NCBI GenBank assembly: GCA_031296355.1
Contig: JARLFX010000008.1
Location: 1-64,000 of the forward strand
DNA: 64,000 bases
Reading direction: 5' to 3'
DNA from: Acidobacteriaceae bacterium
Lineage (GTDB): Bacteria > Acidobacteriota > Terriglobia > Terriglobales > Acidobacteriaceae
Shown: one piece after another, positions 63,117-64,000 of the stretch
Numbering within the stretch: position 1 is the first letter of the stretch
How the letters are laid out: each line of letters begins with the position of its first letter
Notes under the pieces: generated by a model
Told to the model about the DNA's origin: nothing
What the model saw: the letters and a program-made list of their open reading frames with translations, nothing else
Database searches by the model: none
Made by a program: the position numbers and the translations under genes

Positions 63117-63153
63117 GAGAAAATCAGCGCCTTGGTGCGAGAAAATCAGCGCC
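63117..63153 (+). repeat. Two direct copies of GAGAAAATCAGCGCC
   Basis: The 15-mer is at 63117-63131 and again at 63139-63153, i.e. with a 22-base period. Thirteen of its bases also occur at 50347-50359. Multiple short repeats at one end are a known feature of IS21-type element ends; that parallel is an inference. Confidence 0.5.
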
Positions 63154-63345
63154 ATTTGATTGCTGTTGTCGCGTTCGGTAAATGATCGCTCTAAGACAAA
63201 GGGTCTTGGTGTGGGATTTATGCCAAAGCCCGGCCTGTTCCCAAGCCCTCTGGCCCGGTTTTGCCATATTTTGGATTGACAGATGATACAAACCAGTTAA
63301 AACGCTTAACGGATGAAATTGGGGGCTACCATGGCGGGGATGTGG

Positions 63346-63374
63346 TTGCTGGGTCTAGAACGGCCGTGTATCAT
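63346..63374 (+). promoter_or_regulatory. Candidate promoter of the surface-protein gene
   Basis: TTGCTG at 63346-63351 and TATCAT at 63369-63374 are 17 bases apart. The -10 matches five of six consensus bases and the -35 three of six. The leader would be about 105 bases. An alternative with perfect TTGACA at 63276 has a weak -10 (TAAAAC). Confidence 0.4.
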
Positions 63375-63393
63375 TTCCGCTGAAAAGCCCAAG

Positions 63394-63413
63394 GGTAACG
63401 CAACGGTAACGCA
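63394..63413 (+). repeat. Direct repeat GGTAACGCA, 11-base period
   Basis: GGTAACGCA occurs at 63394-63402 and 63405-63413. One helical turn of spacing just downstream of the candidate promoter could mark a regulator site or a leader RNA element. Confidence 0.35.
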
Positions 63414-63486
63414 GACAGTCGGTTAGGGTTTGTGTTACAAGCCGCCCGTCTATCGCCGATTAATCGATCTTAAGGAGAACGAAAGC

Positions 63487-64000
63487 ATGTCGCCGTTTTT
63501 GGCTCAAAGCAACAACTCACGTTCGCTCGGCGCGTTGACCTTGACGCTGCTGGGTGGCGTTTCGTCGATCGTTTTGGGGGCCCAGGCTGCCAACGCCGGA
63601 ACCCTGACCGGCACGACTGTCGTCGTCGGTACGCCGGTTTCGACGACGGGCACCATTTCAGCTACGGCCAGCGTCACCGACGTTTGGACCCCGACCGGCA
63701 CCGTTACGGCCGGCAACTCGCTGACCTTCACGCTGAGCGGTGGCGCCCAGTTTGCGGCCGCGCCGTCGGTTACCGCTCTTCCGAACGGCTCGTTCGGTGT
63801 CGGCAGCCTGAACAGCAGCAACACCGCGTATAGCATCCAGGTTTCCGGCAGCTTGGTTCCGGGCTCGGCGACGTTGTCGTTGACGAGTGTTCAGATCAGC
63901 AACTATGCCTCGTCGATCTCGGGAACGAGCGGCGCCATTTCGCTGGCCTATTATGCTACCGCGGGTAGCGATCCTGCTGCAACCTTGCAGCTGGTGACCT
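63487..64000 (+). CDS. Exported Ser/Thr-rich surface protein, N-terminal part (runs off the right edge)
   Basis: 171 codons are visible, without a stop. The N-terminus SLGALTLTLLGGVSSIVLGA ending AQAANA is a long Sec signal peptide with cleavage near residue 37. The mature part is rich in Thr, Ser, Gly, Ala and Val, almost free of Lys and without Cys (TLTGTTVVVGTPVSTTGTIS; AGNSLTFTLSGGAQFAAAPS), arranged as beta-strands like an S-layer or large adhesin. Codon choice is very uniform and C/G-ending, and the ribosome site AAGGAGAA is strong: both are signs of high expression. It follows the T2SS operon, so it is the natural candidate substrate, but this is inference. The family is not recognised. 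Confidence 0.75.
   Translation, partial: MSPFLAQSNNSRSLGALTLTLLGGVSSIVLGAQAANAGTLTGTTVVVGTPVSTTGTISATASVTDVWTPTGTVTAGNSLTFTLSGGAQFAAAPSVTALPNGSFGVGSLNSSNTAYSIQVSGSLVPGSATLSLTSVQISNYASSISGTSGAISLAYYATAGSDPAATLQLVT

Larger units (their letters stand above)
63045..63486. other. Long leader/regulatory region before the surface-protein gene
   Basis: 442 bases without a gene. Contents from left to right: two copies of a 15-mer (63117-63153), a TTGACA at 63276-63281 with a poor -10, a better candidate promoter (63346-63374), an 11-base-period direct repeat (63394-63413), and a strong ribosome site (AAGGAGAA, about 63470-63478). Confidence 0.5.

Overview
The window looks like a chromosomal segment of a Gram-negative alphaproteobacterium, probably of the Rhodospirillales type. 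I base this on the SecA sequence style, an alphaproteobacterial LptE-like lipoprotein, a complete type II secretion gene set with an outer-membrane secretin, and generally GC-rich coding sequence. The affiliation is an inference from sequence style, not from a search. Almost everything concerns the cell surface: nucleotide-sugar synthesis, glycosyltransferases, a polysaccharide flippase, protein export, and a Ser/Thr-rich surface protein.

Layout. 1-2.2 kb: the start of a phosphomannomutase gene running off the left edge, a decayed IS630-type transposase, and metK. 2.6-8.7 kb (minus strand): a lipid-linked-sugar module with a GtrB-type polyprenyl-phosphate glycosyltransferase, two methyltransferases, and a large membrane protein that fuses a YfhO-like region, an F5/8 type C (discoidin-like) domain and a GtrA flippase domain. 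9.0-14.0 kb: two overlapping genes for TPR proteins with GT9 (heptosyltransferase)-like domains, the second carrying two complete TPR-GT9 units. 14-23.6 kb: a Sel1-repeat protein, CDP-glucose 4,6-dehydratase and other sugar SDR enzymes, two GT2 enzymes, a beta-carbonic anhydrase and a TPR membrane protein. 23.7-28.7 kb (minus): a tight five-gene operon with hddA and hddC (GDP-D-glycero-D-manno-heptose pathway), two SDR enzymes and a sugar C-methyltransferase. 28.9-35.7 kb: glycosyltransferases, a multidomain 817-residue protein, small secreted or hypothetical proteins, and a TviB-type UDP-sugar dehydrogenase.

36.1-47.1 kb (plus): secA, a small secreted protein resembling a stand-alone I9 protease propeptide, and four consecutive TPR-GT9 genes joined by 4-10 bp overlaps. 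47-49 kb: two more glycosyltransferases. 49.6-63.0 kb: lptE, a Wzx-type flippase, and the type II secretion operon gspE-F-G-H-I-J-K-L-M-C(like)-D. The right edge holds the start of a highly biased Ser/Thr-rich exported protein behind a long regulatory leader.

Working hypothesis (inference): the window encodes a dedicated surface-glycoprotein system. HddA and HddC supply an activated heptose. The seven GT9-like modules, each preceded by a shared TPR 'head', glycosylate protein acceptors in the cytoplasm, comparable to the TPR plus glycosyltransferase logic of OGT/FlmG and to the GT9-like autotransporter heptosyltransferases. SecA and the type II system would export the product, possibly the Ser/Thr-rich protein at 63.5 kb. 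Linkage of secA to four TPR-GT9 genes in one collinear unit is the most unusual point. No tRNA, rRNA or CRISPR array was seen.
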